Assembly (NCBI RefSeq): GCF_024297065.1
Contig: NZ_CP101114.1
Span: 1,054,001 to 1,118,000 of the forward strand
DNA: 64,000 bases
Reading direction: 5' to 3'
DNA from: Bartonella harrusi
Lineage (GTDB): Bacteria; Pseudomonadota; Alphaproteobacteria; Rhizobiales; Rhizobiaceae
This document shows, one piece after another, positions 51,113 through 63,361 of the stretch (positions within the stretch are counted from its first letter, which is position 1; each line of letters begins with the position of its first letter). The notes beneath the pieces are model-generated. The model made no database searches, had not been told where the DNA came from, and worked only from the letters and a program-made list of their open reading frames with translations. The translations under genes and the position numbers were made by a program.

Positions 51113-51220
51113 AATGCAATGATCAGCAAATGAATAAGCACTCCTTAAGGAAAAATTTTTATAAACGCAAGAATAAAGATAGTATTTGATAATTTTTTTT
51201 TAAAAAATACACATACCGGC

Positions 51221-51250
51221 TTGACATAAACGAGTGAACATCTTACACGA
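51221..51250 (+). promoter_or_regulatory. Possible promoter for tRNA-Asp
   Basis: TTGACA at 51221-51226 is followed after 17 bases by TACACG, a poor -10. It lies about 40 bp before the tRNA. The -35 is perfect, but the -10 is weak, so the call is tentative. Confidence 0.4.
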
Positions 51251-51287
51251 CCGTTTATACCAATATGAATTGGTCCGAAGAAAGTGC

Positions 51288-51364
51288 GCGGGTGTAGCTC
51301 AGTTGGTTAGAGTGCTGGCCTGTCACGCCGGAGGTCGCGGGTTCGAGCCCCGTCACTCGCGCCA
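51288..51364 (+). tRNA. tRNA-Asp(GTC)
   Basis: 77 bases with encoded CCA. Acceptor GCGGGTG pairs with CACTCGC (one G-T pair), the anticodon loop CTGTCAC has GTC, and the T-loop is GGTTCGAGCCCC. Confidence 0.96.
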
Positions 51365-51668
51365 TTTTCATGATTTATTTATGATATTTGTTTTTTGAGC
51401 ATAATCCCCTTATGTGTAGGGCATATGTTTTCTTAAGTGTTGTTTTGTATTATTCTTTATTCTTAGAATGCTGATTTTCTCTCTTTTTACGCGCTTTATT
51501 AAGAATAGGGCTTGCGTCTTTCTTTGCTCTGCGTTACCTATGCCGTCAGGAAAAGCATTGCTCAACATGTCTTTAACAGTGAGAGCGGCATTATAATCTA
51601 TCTGTTTGATTTAACAGTGTGGAATGATTGCGTTAATTCAGGTCATGCCATTAAGGTGGAAGAGGATT
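51365..51668. other. Gap between tRNA-Asp and nuoA
   Basis: 304 bp with no gene I can support. It should hold the promoter of the nuo operon, but I see no strong -35/-10 pair. Confidence 0.4.
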
Positions 51669-52034
51669 ATGACTCATTTAGTGGGCTCTTATTTACCGGT
51701 TTTGATTTTTATCATTGTTTCAGCAGTTATTTCTGGAGTTCTTTTAGTTATGCCTTATATTGTAGCTTATCGTTCTCCTGATCCTGAAAAATTATCGGCT
51801 TATGAATGTGGGTTTAATTCGTTTGATGATGCACGCATGAAGTTTGATATTCGTTTTTATTTAGTATCGATTTTATTTATTATTTTTGATCTTGAAGTTG
51901 CTTTTCTTTTTCCTTGGGCCGTTTCATTTGCTTCGATAGGCATGTTCGGCTTTTGGTCAATGATGATGTTTTTAGCACTTTTAACCATCGGGTTTATATA
52001 TGAATGGAAAAAAGGGGCTCTTGAATGGGATTAA
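51669..52034 (+). CDS. nuoA: NADH-quinone oxidoreductase subunit A
   Basis: Small membrane subunit of respiratory complex I (121 residues, three membrane helices). The conserved segment [41 protein letters not shown] is diagnostic: it forms the hinge loop near the quinone site and its following helix. ATG 51669 with AGAGGA upstream is preferred over the frame opening at 51624. First gene of the nuo operon, overlapping nuoB by 10 bp. Confidence 0.97.
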   Translation: MTHLVGSYLPVLIFIIVSAVISGVLLVMPYIVAYRSPDPEKLSAYECGFNSFDDARMKFDIRFYLVSILFIIFDLEVAFLFPWAVSFASIGMFGFWSMMMFLALLTIGFIYEWKKGALEWD

Positions 52035-52606
52035 TATCTAATAATACAACAATTATTGCGTCAAAACCGAGAGGGATTATTGATCCGAATACAGGAACGT
52101 TGATAGGCTCTGATGATAGTTTCTTCCGTGATATTAATACGGAATTGTCAGATAAGGGCTTTTTAGTTACCTCAGCAGATGCTTTGATTACTTGGGCGCG
52201 TACCGGCTCTTTAATGTGGATGAGCTTTGGTTTGGCTTGCTGTGCTATTGAAATGATGCAATGTTCAATGCCTCACTATGATAATGAGCGTTTTGGATAT
52301 GCACCACGCGCTTCACCTCGCCAATCAGACGTCATGGTGGTAGCGGGCACCCTAACAAATAAGATGGCACCTGCTTTAAGAAAAGTATACGATCAAATGC
52401 CAGAGCCGCGTTATGTGATTTCTATGGGATCATGTGCAAACGGGGGTGGATATTACCATTATTCTTATTCAGTTGTACGTGGGTGCGATCGTATTGTGCC
52501 TGTGGATATTTATGTTCCAGGGTGTCCTCCTACAGCGGAAGCATTGCTATACGGTATATTATTGTTGCAGAAAAAAATCCGTCGTACCGGTTCTATAGAG
52601 CGATAG
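52025..52606 (+). CDS. nuoB: NADH-quinone oxidoreductase subunit B
   Basis: 193-residue peripheral-arm subunit holding cluster N2, the last iron-sulfur centre before quinone. The cysteines are seen in [58 protein letters not shown] 52025 lies within the nuoA end. Spacing to nuoC is 14 bp. Length and motifs are ordinary for alphaproteobacteria. Confidence 0.98.
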   Translation: MGLISNNTTIIASKPRGIIDPNTGTLIGSDDSFFRDINTELSDKGFLVTSADALITWARTGSLMWMSFGLACCAIEMMQCSMPHYDNERFGYAPRASPRQSDVMVVAGTLTNKMAPALRKVYDQMPEPRYVISMGSCANGGGYYHYSYSVVRGCDRIVPVDIYVPGCPPTAEALLYGILLLQKKIRRTGSIER

Positions 52607-52620
52607 GAGAAATTGTTATA

Positions 52621-53253
52621 ATGGTAAATGAATCATTGGTTGAACTTTCTAACTATTTGAAAAGTAAATTAGAAGATAAAATTGAAGAAACCATTTTTGC
52701 ATTTGGTGAATTGACTATTATATCACGTCTCAATGCAATTACGGATGTTTTAATTTTTGTTCGTGATGATTCTCATTGCCAGTTTATTAATCTTACTGAT
52801 ATTAGTGGTGTTGATTATCCATCTCGCGATAAACGTTTTGATGTCTCTTATCAACTCTTATCTCCTTGTAGGAATTTACGCTTGCGCGTGAAAGTGCGTA
52901 CTGATGAAAATACTCCCATTGCTTCCGCTTGTTCAGTTTACCCTGGAGCAGAATGGTATGAGCGCGAAGCGTATGATATGTACGGGATTTTATTTTCAGG
53001 TCATCCAGATTTGAGGCGGATTTTAACAGATTATGGATTTGAAGGTCATCCCTTGCGTAAAGACTTTCCTGTAACAGGATTTGTGGAATGTCGTTATGAT
53101 AATGAAGCAAAGAGGGTAATTTATGAGCCTGTTATTTTACGACAGGAGATGCGTAATTTTGATTTTCTTTCTCCTTGGGAGGGAGATCAGGGTGCTTTAC
53201 CATATGATGGAAAAACAGATGATAAAAATGATATTGGAGCTAATAAAACTTAA
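52621..53253 (+). CDS. nuoC: NADH-quinone oxidoreductase subunit C
   Basis: 210-residue 30-kDa-type subunit of the connecting part of complex I. The signature ERE(A/V)YDMYGI is present as [42 protein letters not shown]. It is separate from NuoD, unlike the fused NuoCD of E. coli. ATG 52621 with GGAG upstream is the proper start; an open frame extends back to 52432 inside nuoB. Confidence 0.97.
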   Translation: MVNESLVELSNYLKSKLEDKIEETIFAFGELTIISRLNAITDVLIFVRDDSHCQFINLTDISGVDYPSRDKRFDVSYQLLSPCRNLRLRVKVRTDENTPIASACSVYPGAEWYEREAYDMYGILFSGHPDLRRILTDYGFEGHPLRKDFPVTGFVECRYDNEAKRVIYEPVILRQEMRNFDFLSPWEGDQGALPYDGKTDDKNDIGANKT

Positions 53254-53338
53254 TATGAGAGTGATAAAGCTTTAAAGTAATCATTTTTTTATCGTATGAT
53301 GAAATCTGATATAAAGTTAAAAAAGTAAGGGGTTGATT

Positions 53339-54529
53339 GTGGCTGAGGTCAATGTTCGGAACTTTAATATCAATTTTGGACCGCAGCATCCTGCCGCGCA
53401 TGGAGTTTTGCGCATGGTTCTGGAATTGGACGGTGAAGTTGTTGAGCGTGTAGATCCACATATTGGATTATTGCATCGTGGCACCGAAAAATTAATGGAG
53501 ACCAAGACTTATCTTCAAGCTGGTCCTTATTTAGATCGTTTAGACTATGTTGCTCCTATGAATCAGGAGCATGCTTTTGTACTTGCTGTTGAAAAGTTAT
53601 TAGGGGTTGAGGTTCCTAAACGAGGGCAGTTAATCCGAGTTTTGTTTTCTGAAATTGGGCGCATTCTGAACCATCTGCTTAATGTAACAACGCAGGCAAT
53701 GGATGTTGGTGCTTTAACACCACCACTTTGGGGGTTCGAGCAACGTGAAAGATTAATGGTTTTTTATGAGCGTGCGTGTGGAGCACGTCTTCATGCAAAT
53801 TATTTTCGTCCCGGTGGTGTACATCAAGATTTACCGGAAACTTTAATTGAGGATATTGGTAATTTTATTGATCCATTTTTTATTGCTCTTGGAAAACTTG
53901 ATGCACTTGTAACGCCAAATCGGATTTTTAAGCAGCGTAATGTAGATATTGGCGTTGTGAGTATTGATGAAGCTTGGGCACGAGGCTTTTCCGGAGTCAT
54001 GATTCGTGGGGCTGGTGTGCCATGGGATTTACGTAAAAGCCAACCTTATGAATGTTATGATGAAATGGAGTTTGATATTCCTGTAGGTAAAAACAGCGAT
54101 TGTTATGATCGTTATCTGATTCGTATGGAAGAGATGCGTCAATCAGCAAAAATTATGCGCCAGTGTGTTGATCGTTTGCTAGGTACCGAAAAAAATGGAC
54201 CAGTTTCGAGCTTAGATCGTAAAATCGTTCCTCCAAAACGGTCTGAAATGAAAGGTTCGATGGAAGCGCTTATTCATCATTTTAAACTTTATACGGAAGG
54301 TTTTCATACACCTCCTGGTGAGGTATATGTCGCTGTAGAGGCTCCAAAAGGAGAGTTTGGGGTTTATCTTGTTTCTGATGGAACCAATAAGCCTTATCGT
54401 GTTAAATTGCGTGCTCCAGGCTTTGCTCATCTTCAAGCTATGGACTTTTTAACCCGAGGTCATATGTTGGCAGATGCTACAGCTATCTTAGGCTCGATTG
54501 ATATTGTTTTTGGGGAGGTTGATCGCTAA
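53339..54529 (+). CDS. nuoD: NADH-quinone oxidoreductase subunit D
   Basis: 396-residue 49-kDa-type subunit that lines the quinone pocket together with NuoB. Starts with [32 protein letters not shown], where the conserved GPQHP.AHG is visible, then [14 protein letters not shown] and the C-terminal [14 protein letters not shown] 53339 is chosen because the family begins MAEVNVRNF and GTAAGGGG lies upstream; TTG 53333 is possible. It ends in TAATG overlap with nuoE. Confidence 0.97.
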   Translation: MAEVNVRNFNINFGPQHPAAHGVLRMVLELDGEVVERVDPHIGLLHRGTEKLMETKTYLQAGPYLDRLDYVAPMNQEHAFVLAVEKLLGVEVPKRGQLIRVLFSEIGRILNHLLNVTTQAMDVGALTPPLWGFEQRERLMVFYERACGARLHANYFRPGGVHQDLPETLIEDIGNFIDPFFIALGKLDALVTPNRIFKQRNVDIGVVSIDEAWARGFSGVMIRGAGVPWDLRKSQPYECYDEMEFDIPVGKNSDCYDRYLIRMEEMRQSAKIMRQCVDRLLGTEKNGPVSSLDRKIVPPKRSEMKGSMEALIHHFKLYTEGFHTPPGEVYVAVEAPKGEFGVYLVSDGTNKPYRVKLRAPGFAHLQAMDFLTRGHMLADATAILGSIDIVFGEVDR

Positions 54530-55197
54530 TGTCTGTGCGCCGTCTAGCAGATGATGTCTACCAACCCGCAGAGTTTTCTTTTACAACAGAAAATCAGGTA
54601 TGGGTGAAGAAAACGATAGAAAAGTATCCTATCGGGCGTGAGCAATCTGCTGTCATTCCATTGTTAATGCGGGCTCAAGAGCAAGATGGGTGGGTTACAC
54701 GCGCTGCGATTGAGCATATCGCGGAGCTTCTTTCTATGGCTTATATTCGTGTTTTAGAAGTGGCTACTTTTTATACTCAATTTCAGCTTCAGCCCGTTGG
54801 AACTAGGGCACATGTTCAAGTTTGTGGTACAACGCCTTGTATGTTACGTGGATCTGGTGAATTAATTAAAGTTTGTCAGAAAAAAATTCATCATGAACCT
54901 TTTGTTACCAATCAAGATGGGACGTTATCATGGGAAGAGGTGGAGTGTCTTGGTGCTTGTGTAAATGCTCCGATGGTTATGATTTTTAAAGATACTTATG
55001 AAGATCTTACCACTGAGCGTCTTGAGGAAATTATTGACGCATTTGCAGCGGGTAAAGGCTCTGAGATAGCGGTTGGTCCACAAAATAGTCGTAAATCATC
55101 TGAGCCGATTAATGGTTTAACATCTCTCATTGATGAAGAAGAAAAGAAGTCGTTTAAGTCTTCAAAGAAAAAGGGTAAGGATGGAATGGACGAATAA
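54529..55197 (+). CDS. nuoE: NADH-quinone oxidoreductase subunit E
   Basis: 222-residue 24-kDa-type subunit with the [2Fe-2S] cluster N1a. Ligands lie in [11 protein letters not shown] and [11 protein letters not shown]-terminal part ([33 protein letters not shown], in local variant) is typical. The C-terminal about 55 residues are a charged Ser/Lys-rich tail ending [10 protein letters not shown], a usual alphaproteobacterial extension. The start overlaps the nuoD stop. Confidence 0.96.
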   Translation: MSVRRLADDVYQPAEFSFTTENQVWVKKTIEKYPIGREQSAVIPLLMRAQEQDGWVTRAAIEHIAELLSMAYIRVLEVATFYTQFQLQPVGTRAHVQVCGTTPCMLRGSGELIKVCQKKIHHEPFVTNQDGTLSWEEVECLGACVNAPMVMIFKDTYEDLTTERLEEIIDAFAAGKGSEIAVGPQNSRKSSEPINGLTSLIDEEEKKSFKSSKKKGKDGMDE

Positions 55198-55336
55198 TAA
55201 GTATTTTTTAAAAAATATTTTATTATTTTACCCATTGTGACAATATTTAATTAAAAGTAAAAATTTTTAAAAAGATCGAAGAATTGCATTTGAGGAAAAA
55301 CTAAGAATGCTAGGAGCAAGAGAAAAAGGGGGAGGG

Positions 55337-56644
55337 ATGCTAGCTGATAAAGACCGTATTTTCACCAATATTTATGGTTTGAAGGATAAGTCATTAAAAG
55401 CTGCAATCTCTCGTGGGCATTGGGATGGCATAAAGGCAATTATTGAAAAAGGCCGTGATTGGATCATTGATGAGGTGAAGGCATCGGGTTTGCGTGGGCG
55501 TGGAGGTGCCGGTTTTTCTACTGGGATGAAGTGGTCTTTTATGCCAAAAAAAAGTGACGGTCGTCCCCATTATTTGGTTGTCAATGCGGATGAATCGGAG
55601 CCTGGAACATGTAAAGATCGCGATATTTTACGGCATGATCCCCATACTTTAATTGAAGGATGTGCAATTGCTACTTTTGCTATGGGGGCGAATGTTGCTT
55701 TTATTTATATTCGTGGTGAATATATTCGTGAGCGTGAGGCACTTCAAGCTGCCGTTGATGAATGTTATGATGCGGGCTTACTTGGCAAAAAAACAAAATA
55801 TGGACATGCTTGCGATATTATTATTCATCATGGTGCGGGTGCTTATATTTGTGGTGAAGAAACAGCTCTTCTTGAAAGTCTTGAGGGAAAAAAAGGACAA
55901 CCTCGTCTTAAACCACCATTCCCTGCCAATATGGGGGTTTATGGTTGTCCAACAACAGTGAATAATGTGGAGTCTATTGCTGTTGTTCCAACAATTTTGC
56001 GGCGTGGTGCTTCGTGGTTTTCGTCGATTGGACGTGCCAATAATGTAGGGACAAAATTATTTATGGTTTCTGGACATGTGAATGCACCTTGTACATTTGA
56101 GGATGCTCTTGGTGTTTCATTCCGTGAATTAATTGAAAAGCATACGGGTGGTATTCGTGGAGGATGGAATAATCTTTTAGCTGTTATTCCAGGAGGGGCT
56201 TCTTGTCCAGTTGTTCGTGGTGAGGATATGATCGATGCAATCATGGATTTTGATGGAATGCGAGAGGTTGGATCTTCTTTTGGCACTGGGGGAATGATTG
56301 TTATGGATAAATCAACCGATATCATTAAGGCAATTTGGCGTATAGCCGCTTTTTTTAAGCATGAGAGTTGTGGCCAGTGTACGCCGTGCCGTGAAGGTAC
56401 GGGGTGGATGATGCGCCTTTTAGGGCGTATGGTTGAAGGAAGGGCGCAAAAACGTGAGATTGATCTTTTGTTTGAAGTGTCTAAACAGGTTGAAGGGCAC
56501 ACTATTTGCGCACTTGGTGATGCGGCAGCATGGCCTATACAAGGATTGATACGTAATTTTCGTCCAGAAATCGAGCGTAGAATTGATGATTATACGCGAA
56601 ATGTAGTTCAAAGAAAAAATATTGCTTTGGAAGCAGTTGGGTAG
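55337..56644 (+). CDS. nuoF: NADH-quinone oxidoreductase subunit F
   Basis: NADH-oxidising subunit of complex I (435 residues) with FMN and [4Fe-4S] cluster N3. Visible are the FMN/NADH loops [15 protein letters not shown] and [19 protein letters not shown] and the cluster ligands [14 protein letters not shown] plus the later Cys in [14 protein letters not shown] chose ATG 55337 because the family starts M-L-x-D-K-D-R-I-F; a frame ten codons longer from ATG 55307 has a GAGG site upstream and cannot be excluded. A gap of about 140 AT-rich bases separates it from nuoE. Confidence 0.95.
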   Translation: MLADKDRIFTNIYGLKDKSLKAAISRGHWDGIKAIIEKGRDWIIDEVKASGLRGRGGAGFSTGMKWSFMPKKSDGRPHYLVVNADESEPGTCKDRDILRHDPHTLIEGCAIATFAMGANVAFIYIRGEYIREREALQAAVDECYDAGLLGKKTKYGHACDIIIHHGAGAYICGEETALLESLEGKKGQPRLKPPFPANMGVYGCPTTVNNVESIAVVPTILRRGASWFSSIGRANNVGTKLFMVSGHVNAPCTFEDALGVSFRELIEKHTGGIRGGWNNLLAVIPGGASCPVVRGEDMIDAIMDFDGMREVGSSFGTGGMIVMDKSTDIIKAIWRIAAFFKHESCGQCTPCREGTGWMMRLLGRMVEGRAQKREIDLLFEVSKQVEGHTICALGDAAAWPIQGLIRNFRPEIERRIDDYTRNVVQRKNIALEAVG

Positions 56645-56709
56645 AGAATTTTGTTTTAAGAACAATGAAATGCAAGTTTTAAGTGGAGTATCCATAGGCT
56701 GGATGAGTG

Positions 56710-58767
56710 ATGATAAATATCAAAGTTAATGGTAAAGAAATTGAAGTTCCTGATTATTATACGTTGCTTCAAGCTGCTGAGGCTGCTGGTGCTGAAGTAC
56801 CGCGTTTTTGTTTTCATGAATCTTTATCTATTGCTGGAAATTGTCGTATGTGTTTGGTTGAGGTTAAGGGTGGACCTCCAAAACCGCAAGCTTCTTGTGC
56901 TATGGGGGTTCGTGATTTACGATTAGGGCCAAATGGTGAAACGCCAGAAATTTTTACCAATACAGAGATGGTAAAAAAAGCACGTGAAGGTGTGATGGAG
57001 TTCCTACTCATCAATCACCCTTTGGATTGTCCTGTTTGTGATCAAGGAGGAGAATGCGATCTTCAAGATCAAGCCATGCTCTATGGGCGTGATTGTTCTC
57101 GATATAAAGAAAATAAGCGTGCTGTAGAAGATAAATATATTGGTCCACTTGTAAAAACTGTTATGACACGATGCATTCATTGCACACGTTGTGTTCGTTT
57201 TACAACAGAAGTTGCGGGTATTTCTGAGCTTGGTTTAATAGGTCGTGGTGAAGATGCTGAAATTACCACATATCTTGAAAAAGCAATGACTTCTGAGTTG
57301 CAGGGGAATGTTATTGATCTTTGTCCAGTGGGAGCTTTAACCTCAAAACCTTATGCATTTCATGCACGTCCTTGGGAACTGGTTAAAACAGAATCGATTG
57401 ATGTCATGGATGCACTTGGGAGTGCAATTCGCATTGATAGCCGTGGTCGTGAAGTTATGCGAATTATGCCGCGTACAAATGAAGATATAAATGAGGAATG
57501 GATTTCTGATAAGACACGTTTTATTTGGGATGGATTACGTACGCAGCGTCTTGATAGGCCCTATGTACGTAAAAATGGAAAGCTTCAGCCTGTAAGTTGG
57601 ACTGAAGCTTTTGCAGAAATTAAAAGGGTGGTTTGTAAAATTTTGCCAGAAAAAATTGGGGCAATTGCGGGAGATCTTGCATCCATTGAGGAAATGTATG
57701 CACTTAAAAAATTACTGATTTCACTAGGATCAAAGATTTTTGATTGTCGTCAAAGAGGAATGGCTTTATCGTCTGAATTAGGGCGTTCGAGTTATATTTT
57801 TAATCCAACAATTGCAGGGATTGAACAGGCTGATTCATTGCTTATCGTTGGATCTAATCCACGTCATGAGGCTGCTGTTCTCAATGCACGTATTTTAAAG
57901 CGTCAACGAATGGGACAGTTTCCTATCGCATTAATTGGTGAGAAAGTCGATTTACGTTATCCTTATTCTTATCTTGGATCTGGTACTGATGCATTGAGTG
58001 CGCTTGTTCGTGGAGAAGATGCATTTTTTAATGTCTTAAAAGAAACAAAGAAACCGCTTATCCTTATTGGAGAGGGTTCTGTTTCAGGGAAAGAAGGATT
58101 GGCTGTTTTAAAAAATCTTGCAAAACTAGCTGATAGTGTTGGAGCCCTTAGTGAGGAATGGAATGGTTTTGGTGTTCTTCATACTGCAGCATCAATGGTT
58201 GGGGGATTAGATATTGGTTTTACTTCTGAGCTTGGAGTTGTAAATATTCTTAAAACGTGTGAAGTTTTATTTTTGCTTGGTGCTGATGAAATAGAATTAG
58301 CCAATACAGAAGCTTTTACAATTTATATCGGTAGCCATGGTGATAATGGTGCACATGCTGCGGATGTTATCTTGCCAGCATCAGCTTATACTGAAAAATC
58401 AGGGCTTTATGTGAATACAGAGGGACGTGTGCAAATGACAAATCGCGCTGGTTTTGCACCAGGTGAAGCAAAAGAAGATTGGGCTATCTTGCGTGCTTTA
58501 TCAGATATTTTAGGACAAAAGCTTCCATTTGATTCGCTTTCTCAATTAAGGCAGAACTTATTTAATGATTATCCACATCTTTGTGCTATTGATGATATAA
58601 TACCTTCCTGTATAGATGATCTTAAAGCACTCGGTTCGCAAATAGTCGCTCTTGAGAAGCAAACATTTACTTCTATGGTTAAAGACTTTTATTTAACAAA
58701 TCCAATAGCACGTGCTTCTGCAGTTATGGCTGAATGTTCATCTCTTGCAAAGAATCGTGTTATATAA
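56710..58767 (+). CDS. nuoG: NADH-quinone oxidoreductase subunit G
   Basis: 685-residue 75-kDa-type subunit with several iron-sulfur clusters. Ligands of the [2Fe-2S] centre are in CFHESLSIAGNCRMCLVEV and ASCAM, the His-ligated cluster in HPLDCPVCDQGGECDLQDQ, and another in CIHCTRCVRF with VIDLCPVGALTSKPY. The rest is a molybdopterin oxidoreductase-like fold without cofactor function. ATG 56710 chosen; a GTG directly before it (56707) is less likely. Confidence 0.97.
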   Translation: MINIKVNGKEIEVPDYYTLLQAAEAAGAEVPRFCFHESLSIAGNCRMCLVEVKGGPPKPQASCAMGVRDLRLGPNGETPEIFTNTEMVKKAREGVMEFLLINHPLDCPVCDQGGECDLQDQAMLYGRDCSRYKENKRAVEDKYIGPLVKTVMTRCIHCTRCVRFTTEVAGISELGLIGRGEDAEITTYLEKAMTSELQGNVIDLCPVGALTSKPYAFHARPWELVKTESIDVMDALGSAIRIDSRGREVMRIMPRTNEDINEEWISDKTRFIWDGLRTQRLDRPYVRKNGKLQPVSWTEAFAEIKRVVCKILPEKIGAIAGDLASIEEMYALKKLLISLGSKIFDCRQRGMALSSELGRSSYIFNPTIAGIEQADSLLIVGSNPRHEAAVLNARILKRQRMGQFPIALIGEKVDLRYPYSYLGSGTDALSALVRGEDAFFNVLKETKKPLILIGEGSVSGKEGLAVLKNLAKLADSVGALSEEWNGFGVLHTAASMVGGLDIGFTSELGVVNILKTCEVLFLLGADEIELANTEAFTIYIGSHGDNGAHAADVILPASAYTEKSGLYVNTEGRVQMTNRAGFAPGEAKEDWAILRALSDILGQKLPFDSLSQLRQNLFNDYPHLCAIDDIIPSCIDDLKALGSQIVALEKQTFTSMVKDFYLTNPIARASAVMAECSSLAKNRVI

Positions 58768-58798
58768 ACTGTAGAGTAAGGGCAGAGGGAAAAGAATA

Positions 58799-59848
58799 AT
58801 GATGTATGATTTCTTTATAACTTGGCTATTGCCATTACTCATTATCGTTGGAAAAACACTTCTCCTTTTGGTTGTTCTTCTTGTTTTAGTTGCGTATCTT
58901 CTTTACGCAGATAGAAAGATTTGGGCAGCAGTACAATTACGGCGTGGTCCGAACGTTGTTGGTCCGTGGGGATTGTTACAGTCTTTTGCGGATTTAATTA
59001 AATTTGTTGTTAAAGAGCCTATTATCCCTGCTGGTGCGAATAAAGGTGTTTTTCTTTTAGCACCTTTTATTTCTGCTACGCTTGCTTTATCAACGTGGGC
59101 TGTTATTCCAGTTAATGAAGGCTGGGAAGTTGCAAAAATTAATGTTGGTTTGCTTTATATCTTAGCCATTTCATCTCTTGAAGTTTATGGCGTTATTATG
59201 GGAGGATGGGCATCAAACTCAAAATATCCTTTCTTAGGAGCCCTTCGTTCAGCGGCACAAATGGTTTCTTATGAGGTTTCCATTGGGTTTGTCCTTGTAA
59301 CTGTCATTTTAGTGAGTGGTTCGTTGGATCTTACAACAATTGTAAATAAACAAAGCTATGGATTTGGTACGAGACTAGGTCTTCCTTTTAACAGTTTTCT
59401 TGATTGGAATTGGTTCGTTCTTTTCCCAATGTTTATTATATTTTTTATTTCCGCACTTGCAGAGACAAATCGTCCTCCTTTTGATTTAGTAGAAGCAGAA
59501 TCTGAGCTTGTTGCTGGTCATATGGTTGAGTATTCTTCAACGCCTTACATGCTTTTCTTCCTTGGTGAGTATGTTGCTATTGTTTTAATGTGTGCTTTAA
59601 CAACTCTTTTATTTTTAGGTGGTTGGTTGCCTCCTTTAGATGTTTGGTGGCTTAATTGGATTCCTGGTGTTATTTGGTTTGTTTTAAAAGTTTGCTTTGT
59701 ATTTTTTTGGTTTGCTATGGTTAAAGCTTTCGTTCCACGTTATCGCTATGACCAACTTATGCGGCTTGGTTGGAAAGTTTTTCTTCCACTTTCATTAGCA
59801 ATGGTTGTGATAACCGCTGCTTTTTTAAAGTATACGGGTTTTTCTTAA
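58799..59848 (+). CDS. nuoH: NADH-quinone oxidoreductase subunit H
   Basis: 349-residue membrane subunit that carries part of the quinone tunnel and couples to the proton pumps. Conserved parts are [77 protein letters not shown] and [28 protein letters not shown] upstream supports ATG 58799; a second ATG follows at once. Eleven bases separate it from nuoI. Confidence 0.98.
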   Translation: MMYDFFITWLLPLLIIVGKTLLLLVVLLVLVAYLLYADRKIWAAVQLRRGPNVVGPWGLLQSFADLIKFVVKEPIIPAGANKGVFLLAPFISATLALSTWAVIPVNEGWEVAKINVGLLYILAISSLEVYGVIMGGWASNSKYPFLGALRSAAQMVSYEVSIGFVLVTVILVSGSLDLTTIVNKQSYGFGTRLGLPFNSFLDWNWFVLFPMFIIFFISALAETNRPPFDLVEAESELVAGHMVEYSSTPYMLFFLGEYVAIVLMCALTTLLFLGGWLPPLDVWWLNWIPGVIWFVLKVCFVFFWFAMVKAFVPRYRYDQLMRLGWKVFLPLSLAMVVITAAFLKYTGFS

Positions 59849-59859
59849 GAGGAGTTATA

Positions 59860-60354
59860 ATGATGTCAGGTCTTTTTCAGGCAGCAAAGTCACTCCTTTT
59901 ATTGGAATTTGTGAGTGCTTTTTTCTTAGCCATGCGTCAATTTTTTGCACCAAAGCCTACAATTAATTATCCTTATGAGAAGGGTTTTGTTTCTGAACGT
60001 TTTCGTGGTGAACATGCACTGCGTCGTTATCCAAATGGTGAAGAGCGGTGTATAGCCTGTAAATTGTGTGAAGCAATTTGTCCTGCACAAGCGATCACAA
60101 TTGAAGCAGGGCCGCGGCGTAATGATGGTACACGTAGAACTGTTCGTTATGATATAGATATGGTTAAATGTATTTACTGTGGTTTTTGTCAAGAAGCTTG
60201 TCCTGTTGAAGCTATTGTAGAAGGACCAAATTTTGAGTTTGCAACAGAAACACGTGAAGAACTCTATTATGATAAAGAAAAACTTTTAATGAATGGAGAT
60301 CGTTGGGAGCGAGAAATTGCTCGCAATATATTGATGGATGCACCTTATCGTTAA
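59860..60354 (+). CDS. nuoI: NADH-quinone oxidoreductase subunit I
   Basis: 164-residue ferredoxin-like subunit with two [4Fe-4S] clusters (N6a and N6b). The two cysteine motifs are [19 protein letters not shown] and [22 protein letters not shown]. An amphipathic N-terminus ([19 protein letters not shown]) anchors it to the membrane arm. AAGAGGAG precedes ATG 59860; the earlier frame from 59770 is inside nuoH. Confidence 0.98.
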   Translation: MMSGLFQAAKSLLLLEFVSAFFLAMRQFFAPKPTINYPYEKGFVSERFRGEHALRRYPNGEERCIACKLCEAICPAQAITIEAGPRRNDGTRRTVRYDIDMVKCIYCGFCQEACPVEAIVEGPNFEFATETREELYYDKEKLLMNGDRWEREIARNILMDAPYR

Positions 60355-60450
60355 GTGTATCCTCGCATGAGGTGTCGGATGATTTTTCCGATAATGTTTA
60401 ATCTGGTATGAAATTTTATACCAATTGTTTAATTGATTGAGGAGAAGCCT

Positions 60451-61071
60451 ATGCTAACGGATCTAGCGGCGGCATTTTTCTATTTATTTGCTTTTATTAT
60501 GCTTGTAAGTGCAGTTGTTGTGATTACAGCCCGCAATCCTGTGCATTCGGTTTTGTTTTTAATATTAGCATTTTTTAACGCCGCAGCTTTATTTTTACTT
60601 GCAGGAGCAGAATTTTTGGGGCTTATTCTGCTTGTTGTTTATGTTGGTGCTGTAGCGGTTTTGTTTTTGTTTGTGGTTATGATGCTTGATGTTAATTTTG
60701 CAGAGTTTAAAACTGGTGCACTTCGTTATGCTCCTATTGGAGCTCTTGTTGGAAGCATCGTTTCTTTAGAATTGATTTTTGTTTTTGTTAGTGGCAATTT
60801 TTCTACTGTTCGTAGATCACATGTTACACAACCAATGCCAGATTTAATGCAGCGAACAAATACACAGGCTCTAGGTGATATTCTTTATACAGATTATGTT
60901 TTTTATTTTCAAATTGCTGGAATAATTTTATTGATTGCAATGATTGGTGCAATTGTTTTAACACTCCGTCATAAGTTAGGTGTAAAACGGCAATCTATTG
61001 CGGTGCAAGTTTCTCGAACAGTAGAAAATGCAATTGAAATCAAACAAGTTGAGTCAGGAAAAGGCATTTAA
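60451..61071 (+). CDS. nuoJ: NADH-quinone oxidoreductase subunit J
   Basis: 206-residue membrane subunit with five hydrophobic helices. Family features are [55 protein letters not shown], the long helix containing the pi-bulge. GAGGAG precedes ATG 60451. A gap of 96 bp lies before it, longer than the usual operon spacing here. Confidence 0.97.
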   Translation: MLTDLAAAFFYLFAFIMLVSAVVVITARNPVHSVLFLILAFFNAAALFLLAGAEFLGLILLVVYVGAVAVLFLFVVMMLDVNFAEFKTGALRYAPIGALVGSIVSLELIFVFVSGNFSTVRRSHVTQPMPDLMQRTNTQALGDILYTDYVFYFQIAGIILLIAMIGAIVLTLRHKLGVKRQSIAVQVSRTVENAIEIKQVESGKGI

Positions 61072-61081
61072 GGGGGGAATT

Positions 61082-61390
61082 ATGCTCATTGATATTACGC
61101 ATTATCTTATTGTTTCTGCTTTGCTCTTTACAATTGGTATTGCTGGCATTTTTCTTAATAGAAAGAATGTGATTATCATCTTGATGTCCATTGAACTTAT
61201 ATTGCTTTCTGTCAATCTCAATTTTGTTGCATTTTCAGCATTTCTTCATGATCTTGTTGGGCAGATATTCGCTTTATTTGTCTTAACAATAGCAGCTGCT
61301 GAAGCCGCAATTGGTCTAGCAATTCTTGTCGTTTTTTTCCGTAATCGTGGTTCTATTGCGGTTGAAGATGTTAATGTAATGAAAGGCTAA
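61082..61390 (+). CDS. nuoK: NADH-quinone oxidoreductase subunit K
   Basis: 102-residue membrane subunit with three helices, part of the proton path near the hinge. The conserved acidic residues are in [17 protein letters not shown] and [27 protein letters not shown] before ATG 61082 is a good ribosome site. It lies between nuoJ and nuoL with 10 and 6 bp gaps. Confidence 0.98.
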   Translation: MLIDITHYLIVSALLFTIGIAGIFLNRKNVIIILMSIELILLSVNLNFVAFSAFLHDLVGQIFALFVLTIAAAEAAIGLAILVVFFRNRGSIAVEDVNVMKG

Positions 61391-61396
61391 CCAGCA

Positions 61397-63361
61397 ATGT
61401 ATTATACGATTGTCTTTCTTCCGCTTTTGGGCTTTTTAATTGCTTCTATAGGAGGAAAAACTATAGGAAATCGCGCTAGTGAATTGGTAACATGTAGCTT
61501 TATGGTGATTGTTGCCATGTTATCGTGGATTGCCTTTTTTAATGTTGCACTTTCTCATGTTCCTGTGGTTGATGTATTCGTATTACATTGGCTTACGGTT
61601 GGTGATTTATCCTTTAATTGGGCTTTACATATTGATACATTGACAGCTGTCATGCTTGTTGTTGTAAATAGTGTTTCGGCAGTGGTACATATTTATTCAA
61701 TTGGCTATATGCACCATGATCCTTCAAGATCACGTTTTTTTTCTTATCTTTCCCTCTTTACATTTATGATGTTGATGTTAGTGACATCTAATAACTTGAT
61801 TCAGATGTTTTTTGGGTGGGAAGGTGTAGGACTTGCTTCTTATTTACTTATTGGTTTTTGGTTTCAGCGAGATTCAGCCAATAAAGCTGCAATGAAAGCT
61901 TTTGTAGTTAACCGTGTTGGAGACTTTGGTTTTCTTTTAGGGATCTTTAGCATTTTTGTTTTGTTTCAGTCAGTGAATTTTTCCTCTATTTTTGCAAAAA
62001 CGGCAGACAAAAGCTTCATACAAAATGTAACATTTTTAGGTTGGCAGCTTGATGGACAAACGGCTATTACCGTTACATGTCTTCTATTGTTTATTGGTGC
62101 AATGGGGAAATCAGCGCAATTTCTTTTACATACATGGCTCCCTGATGCCATGGAGGGACCAACGCCTGTATCAGCGCTTATTCATGCAGCAACGATGGTA
62201 ACAGCTGGTGTCTTTATGGTTGCGCGTATGTCGCCAATTTTTGAACTCTCTTCTATTGCTTTGACAGTTATTATTATTGTTGGAGCAACGACTGCATTTT
62301 TTGCGGCAACTATAGGGCTGGTGCAGAATGATATTAAACGTGTGATTGCCTATTCTACATGTTCACAACTTGGTTATATGTTTGTTGCATTAGGTGTTGG
62401 AGCTTATGGAGCGGCTGTTTTTCATCTTTTTACGCATGCTTTTTTTAAAGCTCTATTATTTCTTGGTGCAGGCTCTGTCATTCATGCTGTGTCTGATGAA
62501 CAAGATATGCGAAAAATGGGTGGGTTATACAAGCATATCAAAGCAACTTATTGGATGATGATGATCGGAACCCTTGCATTGACGGGTGTTGGGATTCCAG
62601 GAACAGTTTTTGGGACCGCAGGCTTTTTTTCCAAGGATGCAATTATAGAATCTGCTTTTGCTTCACATAATATCGCTTCAGGATATGCTTTCTCTCTTCT
62701 TGTTTTTGCTGCTTTATTAACAAGTTTTTATTCATGGCGTCTTATATTTATGACATTTCACGGTAAACCACGGGCAACCGTTGATGTTATGCATCATGTT
62801 CATGAATCCCCCCCCGTTATGTTGATTCCTCTCCTTATTTTATCTATTGGAGCAATATTTGCTGGTGTCGTTTTCCAGCCTTACTTTTTTGGTGATTTGT
62901 ATGATGCTTTTTGGAAGGGAGCACTCTTTACAAACAAACATAATCATATCCTTCACGATGCGCACAATGTGTTTGATTGGGTTAAATGGTCACCCTTTAT
63001 AGCGATGATTTTCGGGTTCATGTTAGCCTATTTGTTTTATATTATTTTCCCTTCTCTTCCTAAGAAATTGGCTGTTGTTATGCCAAGGGTTTATCTCTTT
63101 CTTTACCAAAAATGGTATTTTGATCAACTCTACAACTTTCTATTTGTGCGTCCTGCTTTCAGAATTGGTTTTTTTCTTTGGAAGGTGGGAGACGGAAAAA
63201 TTATTGATGGTCTAGGTCCGAATGGTATTGCAGCACGTGTTGTTGAGATTACAAATAGAGTGGTTCGGATGCAGACAGGCTATCTTTATCACTATGCATT
63301 TGCGATGCTTATAGGTGTTGCAATGTTGATCACATGGATGATGATCGGGGGCGTAAATTGA
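61397..63361 (+). CDS. nuoL: NADH-quinone oxidoreductase subunit L
   Basis: 654-residue antiporter-like proton pump subunit at the far end of the membrane arm. Core motifs are [56 protein letters not shown] and [16 protein letters not shown]. The C-terminal part contains the lateral helix and last membrane segment ([24 protein letters not shown]). Its stop overlaps the nuoM start. Confidence 0.98.
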   Translation: MYYTIVFLPLLGFLIASIGGKTIGNRASELVTCSFMVIVAMLSWIAFFNVALSHVPVVDVFVLHWLTVGDLSFNWALHIDTLTAVMLVVVNSVSAVVHIYSIGYMHHDPSRSRFFSYLSLFTFMMLMLVTSNNLIQMFFGWEGVGLASYLLIGFWFQRDSANKAAMKAFVVNRVGDFGFLLGIFSIFVLFQSVNFSSIFAKTADKSFIQNVTFLGWQLDGQTAITVTCLLLFIGAMGKSAQFLLHTWLPDAMEGPTPVSALIHAATMVTAGVFMVARMSPIFELSSIALTVIIIVGATTAFFAATIGLVQNDIKRVIAYSTCSQLGYMFVALGVGAYGAAVFHLFTHAFFKALLFLGAGSVIHAVSDEQDMRKMGGLYKHIKATYWMMMIGTLALTGVGIPGTVFGTAGFFSKDAIIESAFASHNIASGYAFSLLVFAALLTSFYSWRLIFMTFHGKPRATVDVMHHVHESPPVMLIPLLILSIGAIFAGVVFQPYFFGDLYDAFWKGALFTNKHNHILHDAHNVFDWVKWSPFIAMIFGFMLAYLFYIIFPSLPKKLAVVMPRVYLFLYQKWYFDQLYNFLFVRPAFRIGFFLWKVGDGKIIDGLGPNGIAARVVEITNRVVRMQTGYLYHYAFAMLIGVAMLITWMMIGGVN